NCBI GenBank assembly: GCA_024693045.1
Contig: JAILLQ010000020.1
Coordinates: 1-64,000 of the forward strand
Direction of reading: 5' to 3'
Origin: Treponema sp.
GTDB lineage: Bacteria > Spirochaetota > Spirochaetia > Treponematales > Treponemataceae
DNA: 64,000 nt
Position numbers and translations under genes: made by a program. A model generated the notes under the pieces. The model worked only from the letters and a program-made list of their open reading frames with translations. It searched no databases and had not been told where the DNA came from. Every line of letters starts with the position of its first letter. Within the stretch, counting starts at the first letter, position 1. Of the stretch, positions 9,041 through 17,745 are shown piece by piece.

Positions 9041-10312
9041 TTACGCCTTAAAACTATCTACGCCAGAAAGGTCAAGGGTCGCAAATAAATCATCAATAGT
9101 TTCTCTTCGGCGGATTTCCTTGAAAGAACCATCTTCCCTCATAAGAATTTCTCCACATCGAAGTTTACCATTGTAATTAAAGCCCATAGCTCTACCATGA
9201 GCACCAGCATCATGAATAATAACAAGATCACCAATATCGATTTTTGGAAGAGAACGCTGAACTGCAAACTTATCACAGTTTTCACAAAGACTTCCTACAA
9301 CATCGTAAACTTCTGTCTTTGGCTCATTTTCCTTTCCACTTACGGTCACTTCATGATATGCACCGTACATACCAGGTCTCATAAGATCAGCCATACAAGT
9401 ATCAAGAGCAACATATTCACGATAAATATGCTTCTGATGAATTGCGGTTCCAATAAGCCAGCCGTAAGGACCTGTAATAGGACGACCACATTCCCAGTAG
9501 ATTCCAAGAGGATCAAGCCCAGCCGGAACAATTACACGATCGTATTCTGCACGGATTCCTTTTGCTACCTGGTCATAATCAACAGCCTTTTGTTCTGGCT
9601 TATATGGAATTCCAAGCCCTCCACCAAGATCTACAAATTCAACCTGGACACCACATTTTTCTTTAATTTCAACAGCCAGTTCAAAAACTAGTTTAGCAGT
9701 ATCTACGAAGAAAGCTGGATTTAATTCATTTGAAGCAACCATTGTGTGAAGGCCAAAATGCTTTACACCTTCCTTTTTGCAAATTGAATAAGCTTCAAGA
9801 ATCTGCGAACGAGTAAGCCCGTATTTAGCTTCTTCAGGCTTTCCTATTATCGAGTTACAGCCCTGCTTTTCTGTTCCTGGATTATAGCGGAAACAAATTG
9901 TTTCAGGGAGTTTTCCACCCAAAGCATCTTTTAAATATTCAATATGAGTAATATCATCAAGATTAATAATATTACCCTGATTATAAGCAAACTGATATTC
10001 AGTTGCAGGTGTTTCATTTGAAGTAAAAATTACCTTTTCAGCCTTGATTCCAGCCATTTCACTAAGCATTAATTCAGGAAGACTTGAACAGTCTGCTCCA
10101 CAGCCTTCACTGGCAAGAATCTTTAAAATATATGGATTTGGACAAGCTTTTACTGCATAATGTTCACGAAATTTTGGAAAAATGCTGAAAGCTTTTGTAA
10201 ATTTACGCATATTTTCGCGAATTGCCTTTTCATCATATAAGTAAAATGGAGTAGGAAACTTTTTTACTAAGTTTTTTAATTCTTCATTATTGAGTGGAAA
10301 ATTATTAGACAT
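9041..10312 (-). CDS. lysA: Diaminopimelate decarboxylase
   Basis: This encodes 423 residues from the ATG at 10312, which has AGAGG seven bases upstream; a TTG 24 bases earlier is less likely. It is a group IV PLP-dependent decarboxylase (alanine racemase fold plus beta barrel). The PLP lysine is probably K55 in HYAVKACPNPYIL, with the phosphate-binding GGGLGIPY near residue 231. The C-terminal LCENCDKF corresponds to the family CESGD motif, and DAGAHGRAMGFNYNGKLR follows. The reaction is meso-diaminopimelate to L-lysine plus CO2, the last step of lysine synthesis. Some relatives act on other amino acids or carboxy-polyamines, so substrate is not proven. Downstream M16 genes are tightly linked. 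Confidence 0.8.
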   Translation of the reverse strand: MSNNFPLNNEELKNLVKKFPTPFYLYDEKAIRENMRKFTKAFSIFPKFREHYAVKACPNPYILKILASEGCGADCSSLPELMLSEMAGIKAEKVIFTSNETPATEYQFAYNQGNIINLDDITHIEYLKDALGGKLPETICFRYNPGTEKQGCNSIIGKPEEAKYGLTRSQILEAYSICKKEGVKHFGLHTMVASNELNPAFFVDTAKLVFELAVEIKEKCGVQVEFVDLGGGLGIPYKPEQKAVDYDQVAKGIRAEYDRVIVPAGLDPLGIYWECGRPITGPYGWLIGTAIHQKHIYREYVALDTCMADLMRPGMYGAYHEVTVSGKENEPKTEVYDVVGSLCENCDKFAVQRSLPKIDIGDLVIIHDAGAHGRAMGFNYNGKLRCGEILMREDGSFKEIRRRETIDDLFATLDLSGVDSFKA

Positions 10313-10383
10313 TATATTACCTCTTTTTCTTTTCAAATTTACCTTTATTTTTTGCTTTTATCAACAATCAGTATTTTCACTAA

Positions 10384-12267
10384 CTAAAAATCAAAAGAAT
10401 TAGACCCGCCCGTATACAATTCAAAATAGCGGCCTTTTTTCTGCATCAAAAATTCGTGATTCCCCCTTTCTATTATTGAACCGTGATCAAGAACTATTAT
10501 TTCATCAGCGTTTCGAACAGTAGAAAGCCTGTGGGCGATAACAAAAACTGTTCGCCCCTTCATAAGTTTATCCATTCCAGATTGAATCATTTTTTCGGTT
10601 CGAGTATCTACGGAAGATGTTGCTTCATCGAGAACAAGTATTGGAGGATTTAACACGGCAGCTCTAGCTATGGAAAGAAGTTGTCTCTGCCCCTGACTCA
10701 AGTTTTCGCCGTCTGCACTTAAAACGGTTTCGTAGCCTAATTTTAAGTGATTAATAAAATGGTCTGCATTTGCAAGTTCTGCGGCTTTCTTAACCTCTTC
10801 AAAACCAGCATCTAGATTTCCATATTTTATATTGTCGTAAATTGTTCCTGTAAAAAAATGCGTATCCTGCAAAACCATACCCAAAGAATGACGAATTCCG
10901 TCTTTTGAGATTTCTTTTATTGGAATACCGTCAAAGAAAATTTTTCCCTTTCCTTCTTCTATATCAAAAAATCGGGCTAGAAGATTTATTACAGTAGTTT
11001 TACCGCTTCCAGTAGAACCCACTAAAGCAATTTTCTGACCTGGATAAGCATGAATAGAGATATTGTGAAGAATTTCTTTTTCTTTTCTATAACCAAAAGA
11101 TACATTTTCAAAAAGGACATCTCCTTTCATCTGCCGTAAACTATTATCAACATTATCCTTCCAGGCCCAATTCCCTGTGTAATCATAAGCCTGAACAAGT
11201 TTTTCTTCTGTAAAAGCAGCATTTACTAAAGTTATTCGGCCTTCATCTACTTCTTCCGTTTCATCAATAAGTTCAAATATTCTTTCAGCCCCGGCCAATG
11301 CATTCAATATTGAATTAAAAAGCTGGCTAATCATAGTTACAGGTCGGGTAAAATTTCTTGTATACTGCAAAAAAGCAGCTATCGTTCCTATATCATGAAT
11401 TGAAGTAATAACCAAAAAGGCTCCAAGAACAGAAACAAGAGCATATTGAACATGACTCAGATTTATCATAACAGGACCAAGCATATTTCCATAAGAATTA
11501 GCTCTTGCCGCTGATTTGTACAAAGAATTGTTTAACAGTTTGAACTTTTCGATTACCTTTTCTTCCTGAGAAAAAACTTTTACGACTTTTTGACCTTCAA
11601 TCATTTCCTCTATGTAACCATTCAATATACCAATATTCTTCTGCTGTTCTCTGAAGGAAGAAGCACTTCTTTTTCCTAAAAATATACCAAGAAAAATCAT
11701 CGAAGCTAAAATAGCCAGAACTGAAAAAGTAAGTAAAGGTGAAAGCACAATCATCATTACAAAGACACCTAATACAGTCACCGCAGATGTCATAAACTGA
11801 GGAACCGTTTGACTGAACATATCCCTTAAGGTATCCGTATCACTTGTAAAGCGGCTCATAAGTTCCCCATGAGGATGCTTTTCAAAGTACTTCACAGGTA
11901 GATTTTCAAGACTTTTGAACAAATCTTTTCGAATTTTACAAAGCAAATTTGAAGAAATATAAAGTATAAGTCGTCCATTTCCCCAAGAAGCAAGCACTCC
12001 AAACAAAAAAAGAAATCCGGTTTTTATAAGAACAAAAATAAGCGGCACAAAATCAGGACTTTCAGCGCCAACAAGAGGGATTATGTAATCATTCAATATA
12101 GGTTTTACCATATATGAAGAGGCAATCTCTGCTCCCGATGAAAGAAAAACAAAGAAAATTATCAGAATCCATAAAAATTTAAATGTCCCCATATAGGCAA
12201 TAAGACGAGAAAAAACTTTTTTGGTATCTTTAGGTTTTGAAACCCCTCGCATTTTTACTGGTGGCAT
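10384..12267 (-). CDS. ABC exporter half, canonical ATP site (heterodimer subunit B)
   Basis: This encodes 627 residues: an exporter-type membrane domain with six predicted helices (about 30-320) and a C-terminal ATPase. Walker A is GSTGSGKTT, the signature LSQGQRQ, and Walker B LVLDEATSSVD keeps the catalytic glutamate. The ATG at 12267 has AGAGG eight bases upstream and lies 14 bases after the partner's stop; the longer TTG form would overlap the partner. Between membrane and ATPase domains there is an extra linker (FTEEKLVQAYDYTGNWAWKD region). Together with the degenerate neighbour it fits the TM287/288 or BmrCD type of heterodimeric multidrug or lipid exporter. The substrate is unknown. 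Confidence 0.85.
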   Translation of the reverse strand: MPPVKMRGVSKPKDTKKVFSRLIAYMGTFKFLWILIIFFVFLSSGAEIASSYMVKPILNDYIIPLVGAESPDFVPLIFVLIKTGFLFLFGVLASWGNGRLILYISSNLLCKIRKDLFKSLENLPVKYFEKHPHGELMSRFTSDTDTLRDMFSQTVPQFMTSAVTVLGVFVMMIVLSPLLTFSVLAILASMIFLGIFLGKRSASSFREQQKNIGILNGYIEEMIEGQKVVKVFSQEEKVIEKFKLLNNSLYKSAARANSYGNMLGPVMINLSHVQYALVSVLGAFLVITSIHDIGTIAAFLQYTRNFTRPVTMISQLFNSILNALAGAERIFELIDETEEVDEGRITLVNAAFTEEKLVQAYDYTGNWAWKDNVDNSLRQMKGDVLFENVSFGYRKEKEILHNISIHAYPGQKIALVGSTGSGKTTVINLLARFFDIEEGKGKIFFDGIPIKEISKDGIRHSLGMVLQDTHFFTGTIYDNIKYGNLDAGFEEVKKAAELANADHFINHLKLGYETVLSADGENLSQGQRQLLSIARAAVLNPPILVLDEATSSVDTRTEKMIQSGMDKLMKGRTVFVIAHRLSTVRNADEIIVLDHGSIIERGNHEFLMQKKGRYFELYTGGSNSFDF

Positions 12268-12281
12268 ACATCTAACCTCTA

Positions 12282-14024
12282 CTATAGATCTGAACAAGGT
12301 CCTTTTTGTGATTCATAAAACTCTCTGTATATTTCACATTCTTGCAGAAGTTTATCATGTTTTCCCATACCTGCAATTTTTCCATCCTCAAGCACAAGAA
12401 TCCAGTCCGCATCTTCTATACTTGAAATTCTGTGAGCAATAATAATTTTTGTAGTTTCAGGGTGATAAATATTAATTGCTTCTTTTATTTTTCTTTCTGT
12501 TGCCGTATCAACAGAACTGGTTGAATCATCCATAATGAGTATCTTGGGATTTTTTAAGAGAGCTCTTGCTATACACAATCTCTGCTTTTGACCGCCAGAA
12601 AGATTAGCCCCCGCAGGTTCCAGCATTGTGTCATAAGAAGCAGAAAATCCTTCAACAAATGCAGAAGCCTGACTTGCTTCACAGGCACTTATAATTTCAT
12701 TTATTTTAGCATCCTCTTTTCCCCAAAGTAGATTTTCCTTAATAGAACCGCTAAAAAGCATATTTTTCTGTAAAACTATTGAAATTGAATTTCTTAAAGC
12801 CTGTATGGAATAGTCTTTTAAATTATGGCCGCCGACTTTTATAACTCCCTTGTCTATATCGTATAATCTTGCTATCAAAGACACTAGAGTTGTTTTTGAA
12901 GAACCTGTTCCACCGATAATTCCGACTTTTTCACCACTATGGATATGAAAAGAAATATTCTCAAGGACAAAATTGTCAGACTGCCCATCATAACTAAAAG
13001 AAACATTTTCAAAATCTACAGACCCATCATCAACTTCTTCAATCTTATTTGAATCGGATTCCTTAATAGTTGCTTCTTCATCCAATACTTCTACAATCCT
13101 TGAAAGAGATGCCTGACTCAAAACAAGATTCACAAAAATCATTCCCAGCATCATAAGACTCATCAATATTTGTGAAACATAAGTTAAAAAGCCAACTAAT
13201 TGGCCCGGCAGCATATTTCCAAATGCAATAAGGTGGCCTCCGAACCAAAAAACAGAAATCAAACAGGAATAAACCACAGCCTGCATAACAGGCATAAGGA
13301 AAATTATTAGTTTTTCGGCTTTTACCTGAGAATTCCGAAGTTCCTCTGCCGCATGATTAAATTTTTCACATTCAAATTCTCTTCTTACAAAAGCCTTTAC
13401 CACTCTTACTGCAATTAAGTTTTCTTGAACAACAGTGTTAAGTAGGTCATATTTTTTCAGCATTTTTTCAAAACGAGGATGAGCCATAACAGAAATCAAA
13501 GTAATTATGAGCGCAAGGAAAGGAATTGCAAGAATAAATATAAGAGAAAGCCTTGCATTCAAACAAAACGACATAAATGTTCCTGCAATAAGCATAAAAG
13601 GTGCCCTGAAAAATATACGAATCATCAACTGGTAAACATTCTGAAGATTAGTAACATCTGTTGTCAGTCTAGTCACTAAAGAGGCGGTAGAAAATTTATC
13701 CAGGTTAGAAAAAGAAAAAGTCTGAATTTTAGAAAACAATCTTAAACGCAGCGAACGGGAAAAACCTTGACTTGCATAGGAAGAAAAACAAGCTCCTGCT
13801 ACACCAAAAAGAAGTGAAAGCAATGCTGCCAATATCATAACAAGGCCCGTATGAAGAACATAAGATAAATCGTGATTTTTTATTCCGTTATCGATTATAT
13901 GAGACATAAGATAGGGAATTATAGTTTCTAGGACAACCTCACCTATCATACAAATGGGAGTAAGAAATGTTAAAAGAAGAAATTTCTTTTCAAGCCCCTT
14001 TGTAATCTTTCTTAAAGAAGTCAT
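12282..14024 (-). CDS. ABC exporter half, degenerate ATP site (heterodimer subunit A)
   Basis: This encodes 580 residues with six predicted membrane helices and a C-terminal ATPase. Walker A is GGTGSSKTT, with Ser in place of the usual Gly before Lys, and Walker B LIMDDSTSSVD has Asp where the catalytic Glu should be, while the signature LSGGQKQ is standard. This is the known asymmetry of heterodimeric exporters, in which one site binds but barely hydrolyses ATP. The next gene supplies the intact Walker B. A TTGACC-N17-TATCAT promoter ends six bases before the ATG, and no Shine-Dalgarno sequence is present. It heads the long minus-strand run that continues to lysA and the M16 genes. Confidence 0.85.
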   Translation of the reverse strand: MTSLRKITKGLEKKFLLLTFLTPICMIGEVVLETIIPYLMSHIIDNGIKNHDLSYVLHTGLVMILAALLSLLFGVAGACFSSYASQGFSRSLRLRLFSKIQTFSFSNLDKFSTASLVTRLTTDVTNLQNVYQLMIRIFFRAPFMLIAGTFMSFCLNARLSLIFILAIPFLALIITLISVMAHPRFEKMLKKYDLLNTVVQENLIAVRVVKAFVRREFECEKFNHAAEELRNSQVKAEKLIIFLMPVMQAVVYSCLISVFWFGGHLIAFGNMLPGQLVGFLTYVSQILMSLMMLGMIFVNLVLSQASLSRIVEVLDEEATIKESDSNKIEEVDDGSVDFENVSFSYDGQSDNFVLENISFHIHSGEKVGIIGGTGSSKTTLVSLIARLYDIDKGVIKVGGHNLKDYSIQALRNSISIVLQKNMLFSGSIKENLLWGKEDAKINEIISACEASQASAFVEGFSASYDTMLEPAGANLSGGQKQRLCIARALLKNPKILIMDDSTSSVDTATERKIKEAINIYHPETTKIIIAHRISSIEDADWILVLEDGKIAGMGKHDKLLQECEIYREFYESQKGPCSDL

Positions 14025-14030
14025 ACTTAA

Positions 14031-14059
14031 ATGATAACAACAATTAGCACGTAGGTCAA
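14031..14059 (-). promoter_or_regulatory. Promoter of ABC exporter operon, leaderless geometry
   Basis: TTGACC (14059-14054) and TATCAT (14036-14031) are separated by exactly 17 bases on the minus strand. The -10 box ends six bases before the ATG at 14024, so transcription should start at or next to the A of the start codon. No ribosome binding site fits in the gap (TTAAGT). Confidence 0.65.
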
Positions 14060-14071
14060 AGATTTAAAGAA

Positions 14072-14100
14072 AAGACATTTTTCAAAAAAAAGAATATACT
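14072..14100 (+). promoter_or_regulatory. Promoter of HAD gene, leaderless geometry
   Basis: AAGACA (14072-14077) and TATACT (14095-14100) are separated by 17 bases, and the -10 box ends six bases before the ATG at 14107. It is divergent from the ABC exporter promoter, with about 12 bases between the two -35 boxes. There is no Shine-Dalgarno sequence in TTCCTC. Confidence 0.55.
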
Positions 14101-14106
14101 TTCCTC

Positions 14107-14757
14107 ATGGAAAACAGAGAAATTAAAGCCGTAATTTTTGATATGGACGGCGTACTTTTAGACACAGAAACAATTAGTTGGAAAACCTGGAGAATTGCAG
14201 CCGAAGAATATGGATTAAAAGATATCGACTCTGCAAATTCAAAATGCATGGGAGCAAACCGCATTCACATAGCAGAAATATTAAAAAGTATTTATGGCCA
14301 GGATTTTGACGGAATTAAATTCTTAAACCGAACTTCAGAACTTTTCGACGAAATAGAAAAATCTCAGGGAATTCCTTTAATGCCATTCACAGAAGAAGCC
14401 CTGGACTATCTTACAGGAAAGTACACTTTAGCACTTGCTTCATCTACACGAAAGTTTAAGGTATACAGACAACTTGGCGCCTGCAAAATAATTCAATATT
14501 TTGAAACTATTACATGTGGCGATCAGGTTGAAAATTCAAAACCAGCTCCGGATATTTACCTAAAAGCCTGTGAATCAATTGGAATAAAACCAGAAAATTG
14601 CGCTGCCATCGAAGACAGCCCTAATGGTGTAAGAAGTGCAAAAGCGGCTGGACTTTATACGATTATGATTCCCGATAAAATCCAGCCGGATGAAGAGCTA
14701 AAAGCCCTAAGTGATAAAATTTTAAAGAATCTCGGCGAAATAAAAAGTATTTTATAA
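14107..14757 (+). CDS. HAD-superfamily phosphatase, beta-phosphoglucomutase-like
   Basis: This encodes 216 residues with the standard HAD motifs: VIFDMDGVLLDTE at 9-21, with D12 as nucleophile and D14 as acid/base; LASSTRK near 117; the lysine of NSKPAPDIY near 143; and AIEDSPNGVRSAKAAG near 165, which supplies the metal-binding acids. The cap is the helical subclass I type placed between motifs 1 and 2, as in beta-phosphoglucomutase and phosphoglycolate phosphatase. Its position beside an amylase and a maltose transporter would suit a sugar-phosphate mutase or phosphatase, but the substrate cannot be read from sequence. It has no ribosome binding site and may be translated from a leaderless mRNA. 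It converges on the amylase gene. Confidence 0.75.
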   Translation: MENREIKAVIFDMDGVLLDTETISWKTWRIAAEEYGLKDIDSANSKCMGANRIHIAEILKSIYGQDFDGIKFLNRTSELFDEIEKSQGIPLMPFTEEALDYLTGKYTLALASSTRKFKVYRQLGACKIIQYFETITCGDQVENSKPAPDIYLKACESIGIKPENCAAIEDSPNGVRSAKAAGLYTIMIPDKIQPDEELKALSDKILKNLGEIKSIL

Positions 14758-14763
14758 GCCGAG
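14731..14763. terminator. Possible bidirectional terminator between HAD gene and amylase
   Basis: CTCGGC at 14731-14736 pairs with GCCGAG at 14758-14763 around a 21-base AT-rich loop that contains the HAD stop codon. The flanks are T-rich on both strands but lack a clean T-run. The genes are convergent with 15 bases between stops, so a shared terminator is expected here. Confidence 0.35.
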
Positions 14764-14772
14764 AAGTTTATC

Positions 14773-16551
14773 TTATTTTGAAGCAGCAAGTACTACACTT
14801 GTAAGAGGTGGAATTGTAATTTTTCCATCAACGATTACAGTGCCAGGATTTGCTGTGTAAACCAAAGGCAAATCACAACCTTCTGGAAGAGCTACAGTTT
14901 CTGTTCTCTTAGAAGATACATTGTGAATTACAAATGCCTTTTCTTCATCACATTCCATTACATAAGATTCAAGAACCCCCGAATCAAGTGGAAGAGCCTT
15001 AAGTCGACCTTTAAACAAAGCTGGGTGTGCAGTTTTTACGCGAACAACTCTTTTGTAGTGATTCAAAATAGAATCTGGATCTTTAGACTGTTCCTGTACA
15101 GAAAGTGTTTTTCTATTGTAGTTATTAGCAGACTGATAAGCTGGAGAATTTGTCCAAGTTGTAGTCAATTTGTCTTTACCATTAGCTTTCCATAAAAATG
15201 GAGTTCTCTTTGAAGGATCATCTGAACCACTCTTCATAGCGATTTCTTCACCGTAGTAAATAAATGGGATTCCTTCTGCAAGAATATACATATCAGCGGC
15301 CATTTTAATTTTTTCTGCCTTATTTCGTAAGCCAGCGGCACTTCTTGGCTGGTCATGGTTAGAAAGGAAAGGAGCATCAATATAATTTGGATTGTTTTTA
15401 CGATACATAGCATATTCACTTTCCAAACTTCTAGCAAAACCATTGTATGTTGATTTATCATCATCGTCCTTCACACCTTTAAGGTCGTTGAGTTCCTGAT
15501 TATTGATAATCTGTGTAATAAGTCCTCCTAAATCGAAATGGAAGTTAGACTGCATACCACCCATGTATTTTGCACGAACAGCTGTTGGTTCCCAAACTTC
15601 GGCAACACAATAGGCATCAGGATTTACAGATGCAATATATTCATTCATTTCTTTCCAGAAAGCAATTGCCTTTGTAATAGTTTCTGTACCAGGTTTAACT
15701 TCATTTGCATTATAAACGTGTCCTGCTGCATCAAAACGGAATCCAGAAACACCTTTATCAAGCCAGAATTTAAAAATCTTTTTAAATTCTGCACGAACTG
15801 CTGGTTCATCCATATTAAAGTCTGGCATTGTTGTGCTAAAAAGACCTGCATAATAGTTCATTACAGTCTGGCCTTTTTTATCAAGCAAAGGTTTTCCGTC
15901 TGGACCAGTTACAGGATTTGACAAATCAATAGTCCAGATATTTCCAGCCAATCCTTTCTGATTACGATTATATGCTCCTCCATTTTCAGAGAAATCCATG
16001 TCAGTAATCCAACGGTACCAGGTTCTGTAAGAACTCTTTGGATCTTTTGATTGAATAAACCAATCATGATAAGAAGAAGAGTGGTTACATGTCATATCAA
16101 GAATTACACTAATTCCCCTTTTCTTACATTCAGAAATGAAAACTTCGAAATCTTCCATAGTTCCATATTCCGGATTGATTTTATAATAATCTGTTACATC
16201 ATAACCGTGGTAAGAAGGAGAATCAAAAACAGGAAGAAGCCACAAACCTGTAATACCAAGGTCATCTGTTGTCGAATCATCACCATCGTTTAAATAGTCA
16301 AGTTTCTTTGTAAGTCCTTTAAAATCACCGATTCCGTCCTTATTACCATCAGCAAAAGAACGTACAAAAAGTGAATAATATACACCCTCTCCAGGAAGAG
16401 AAGCTTTTCTTTCTAGTCCGGCAAGTTCTGTAACTGCTTTAGCAGGATTTACTTCACCCTTATTTTTTCCTTTAGCAGAAAGTAAAGAAGAAGTTGAAAG
16501 AATCAAAGCAGCTGCAATTATTTTTTTAGCAACCGATGTGCTCATTTTCAT
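14773..16551 (-). CDS. Secreted GH13 alpha-amylase-family glycoside hydrolase
   Basis: This encodes 592 residues from the ATG at 16551, which follows a GGAGGT ribosome site by seven bases. An N-terminal signal sequence without lipobox (AKKIIAAALILSTSSLLSA) sends it to the periplasm or outside. The four GH13 regions are clear: DMTCNH at 152-157, GFRFDA with nucleophile D274, AEVW with acid/base E318, and SNHDQ with D400. The repeated DGIGDF and GLWLLPVFDSPSYHGYDV segments match oligo-1,6-glucosidase/neopullulanase-type or maltodextrin-active members. It lies just downstream of malEFG, behind a strong terminator, so it may use read-through or its own promoter. The expected role is breaking starch-derived oligosaccharides into sugars for the Mal transporter. 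Confidence 0.85.
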   Translation of the reverse strand: MKMSTSVAKKIIAAALILSTSSLLSAKGKNKGEVNPAKAVTELAGLERKASLPGEGVYYSLFVRSFADGNKDGIGDFKGLTKKLDYLNDGDDSTTDDLGITGLWLLPVFDSPSYHGYDVTDYYKINPEYGTMEDFEVFISECKKRGISVILDMTCNHSSSYHDWFIQSKDPKSSYRTWYRWITDMDFSENGGAYNRNQKGLAGNIWTIDLSNPVTGPDGKPLLDKKGQTVMNYYAGLFSTTMPDFNMDEPAVRAEFKKIFKFWLDKGVSGFRFDAAGHVYNANEVKPGTETITKAIAFWKEMNEYIASVNPDAYCVAEVWEPTAVRAKYMGGMQSNFHFDLGGLITQIINNQELNDLKGVKDDDDKSTYNGFARSLESEYAMYRKNNPNYIDAPFLSNHDQPRSAAGLRNKAEKIKMAADMYILAEGIPFIYYGEEIAMKSGSDDPSKRTPFLWKANGKDKLTTTWTNSPAYQSANNYNRKTLSVQEQSKDPDSILNHYKRVVRVKTAHPALFKGRLKALPLDSGVLESYVMECDEEKAFVIHNVSSKRTETVALPEGCDLPLVYTANPGTVIVDGKITIPPLTSVVLAASK

Positions 16552-16613
16552 AAAATTTACCTCCAAATTTATGTTTCATCATTATACATTAAAACTCTAT
16601 TTAAGACAAAAAA

Positions 16614-16644
16614 AAATGGAGTTTGCTATAAGCAAACTCCATTT
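16614..16644 (-). terminator. Rho-independent terminator after malG
   Basis: A perfect 14-base-pair stem (AAATGGAGTTTGCT paired with its complement) closes a three-base loop. On the minus strand it is followed by a run of nine T. It lies 21 bases after the malG stop and separates malEFG from the amylase gene. Confidence 0.9.
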
Positions 16645-16665
16645 AAGTACGGAATAAATAATTTT

Positions 16666-17745
16666 TTACTCTTTACCGCTAGTTCCAGCCATAGACATCA
16701 AAAGTGTCTTCTGACCTGCCATAAAGAGAATTGCAAATGGTACTGCTACAAGAATAGCACCAGCTGCGAACATAGTGAAGTTATCGTTTGAACGTCCACT
16801 AATCATTTCATAAAGACCAACGGCAAGAGTCTTTTTATCATCACTTCGCAAAATCATACGAGGGAAGATATAGTCCATCCATGGGCCTGTAAAACTTGTA
16901 AGTCCGAGGAATACAAGCTGTGGTTGTGCTGAAGGAAGAATTACCTTAATAAAGGCAACAAGTGGCGATGCACCATCGATATAAGCTGCTTCGGCAATAT
17001 CTTTTGACATTGTATCAAAGTAACCTTTCATAAGCTGTGAGTTGAATGGAATTGAACCGGCTGAATAAACCAGAACAAGTCCCCACAGAGTATTAAGAGC
17101 ATTGAACTTCCAAAGAATAACGTATGTAGCAACCATACCAATGAAGCTAGGGAACATCTGAAGTACGATTAAACCACCCATAATCTGCTTACGACCTGTA
17201 AATTCAAATCGAGAGAAGATATATCCGGCAAGAGTACAAACAAATACTGTAATAAGAGTGTTCATTACAGCAATCTTTAATGTATTCAAGTACCAGATTT
17301 TGTAGTTAGTACCATGAACAGTTGTTTCACCTTTTACAAGCTTATCAGGGCTTGTAAGAAGTCTTCTATACTGATAAAGAGAAGGTTTACGAACAGAGAA
17401 TTTGTGCGATACACGGAATTCTTTTCCTTCTCCATGACAAACAGGACAAATGTTTTCTTCTGGAATTTCAACTGGGATTTCAAAACCGAATTCATCATAC
17501 TGAGTTTCAGGTTTTACATAATCACCAATAATACCTGTACCACCACAATTTTTACAAACTTCACTTACATCCGAGTCAGTCTGTACTGTAAATGGAATTA
17601 CAGAAGTCTGAGCCAATGAGTTTGACTTTGTAAAAGAAGAACTGATAGTAAACAATACTGGATAAACAACGATTAATGCGTTGATAACCAAAATAATATT
17701 CAAAGTAATTCCGATTGGAGTAGCTTTGCTAGTTAACTTTCTCAT
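16666..17745 (-). CDS. malG: Maltose/maltodextrin ABC transporter permease MalG, with Cys-rich loop
   Basis: This encodes 359 residues, about 60-80 more than usual MalG (near 296). The inner-membrane subunit has six predicted helices and the ATPase-contact EAA loop DIAEAAYIDGASPLVAF near 245. The extra length lies in the first periplasmic loop (residues 37-148), which carries two DnaJ-like half-motifs, CKNCGGTG (C64, C67) and CPVCHGEG (C100, C103), arranged like a four-cysteine zinc ribbon. I do not know this insertion from classical MalG. Its start overlaps the malF stop by one base (TAATG), so the two are translationally coupled. No MalK ATPase is in the window; a shared one elsewhere is likely. 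Confidence 0.85.
   Translation of the reverse strand: MRKLTSKATPIGITLNIILVINALIVVYPVLFTISSSFTKSNSLAQTSVIPFTVQTDSDVSEVCKNCGGTGIIGDYVKPETQYDEFGFEIPVEIPEENICPVCHGEGKEFRVSHKFSVRKPSLYQYRRLLTSPDKLVKGETTVHGTNYKIWYLNTLKIAVMNTLITVFVCTLAGYIFSRFEFTGRKQIMGGLIVLQMFPSFIGMVATYVILWKFNALNTLWGLVLVYSAGSIPFNSQLMKGYFDTMSKDIAEAAYIDGASPLVAFIKVILPSAQPQLVFLGLTSFTGPWMDYIFPRMILRSDDKKTLAVGLYEMISGRSNDNFTMFAAGAILVAVPFAILFMAGQKTLLMSMAGTSGKE

Noticed and set aside
9197..9691. 164-codon open frame antisense to lysA
   Set aside because: It lies fully inside a well-supported lysA on the other strand and its translation has no family features.
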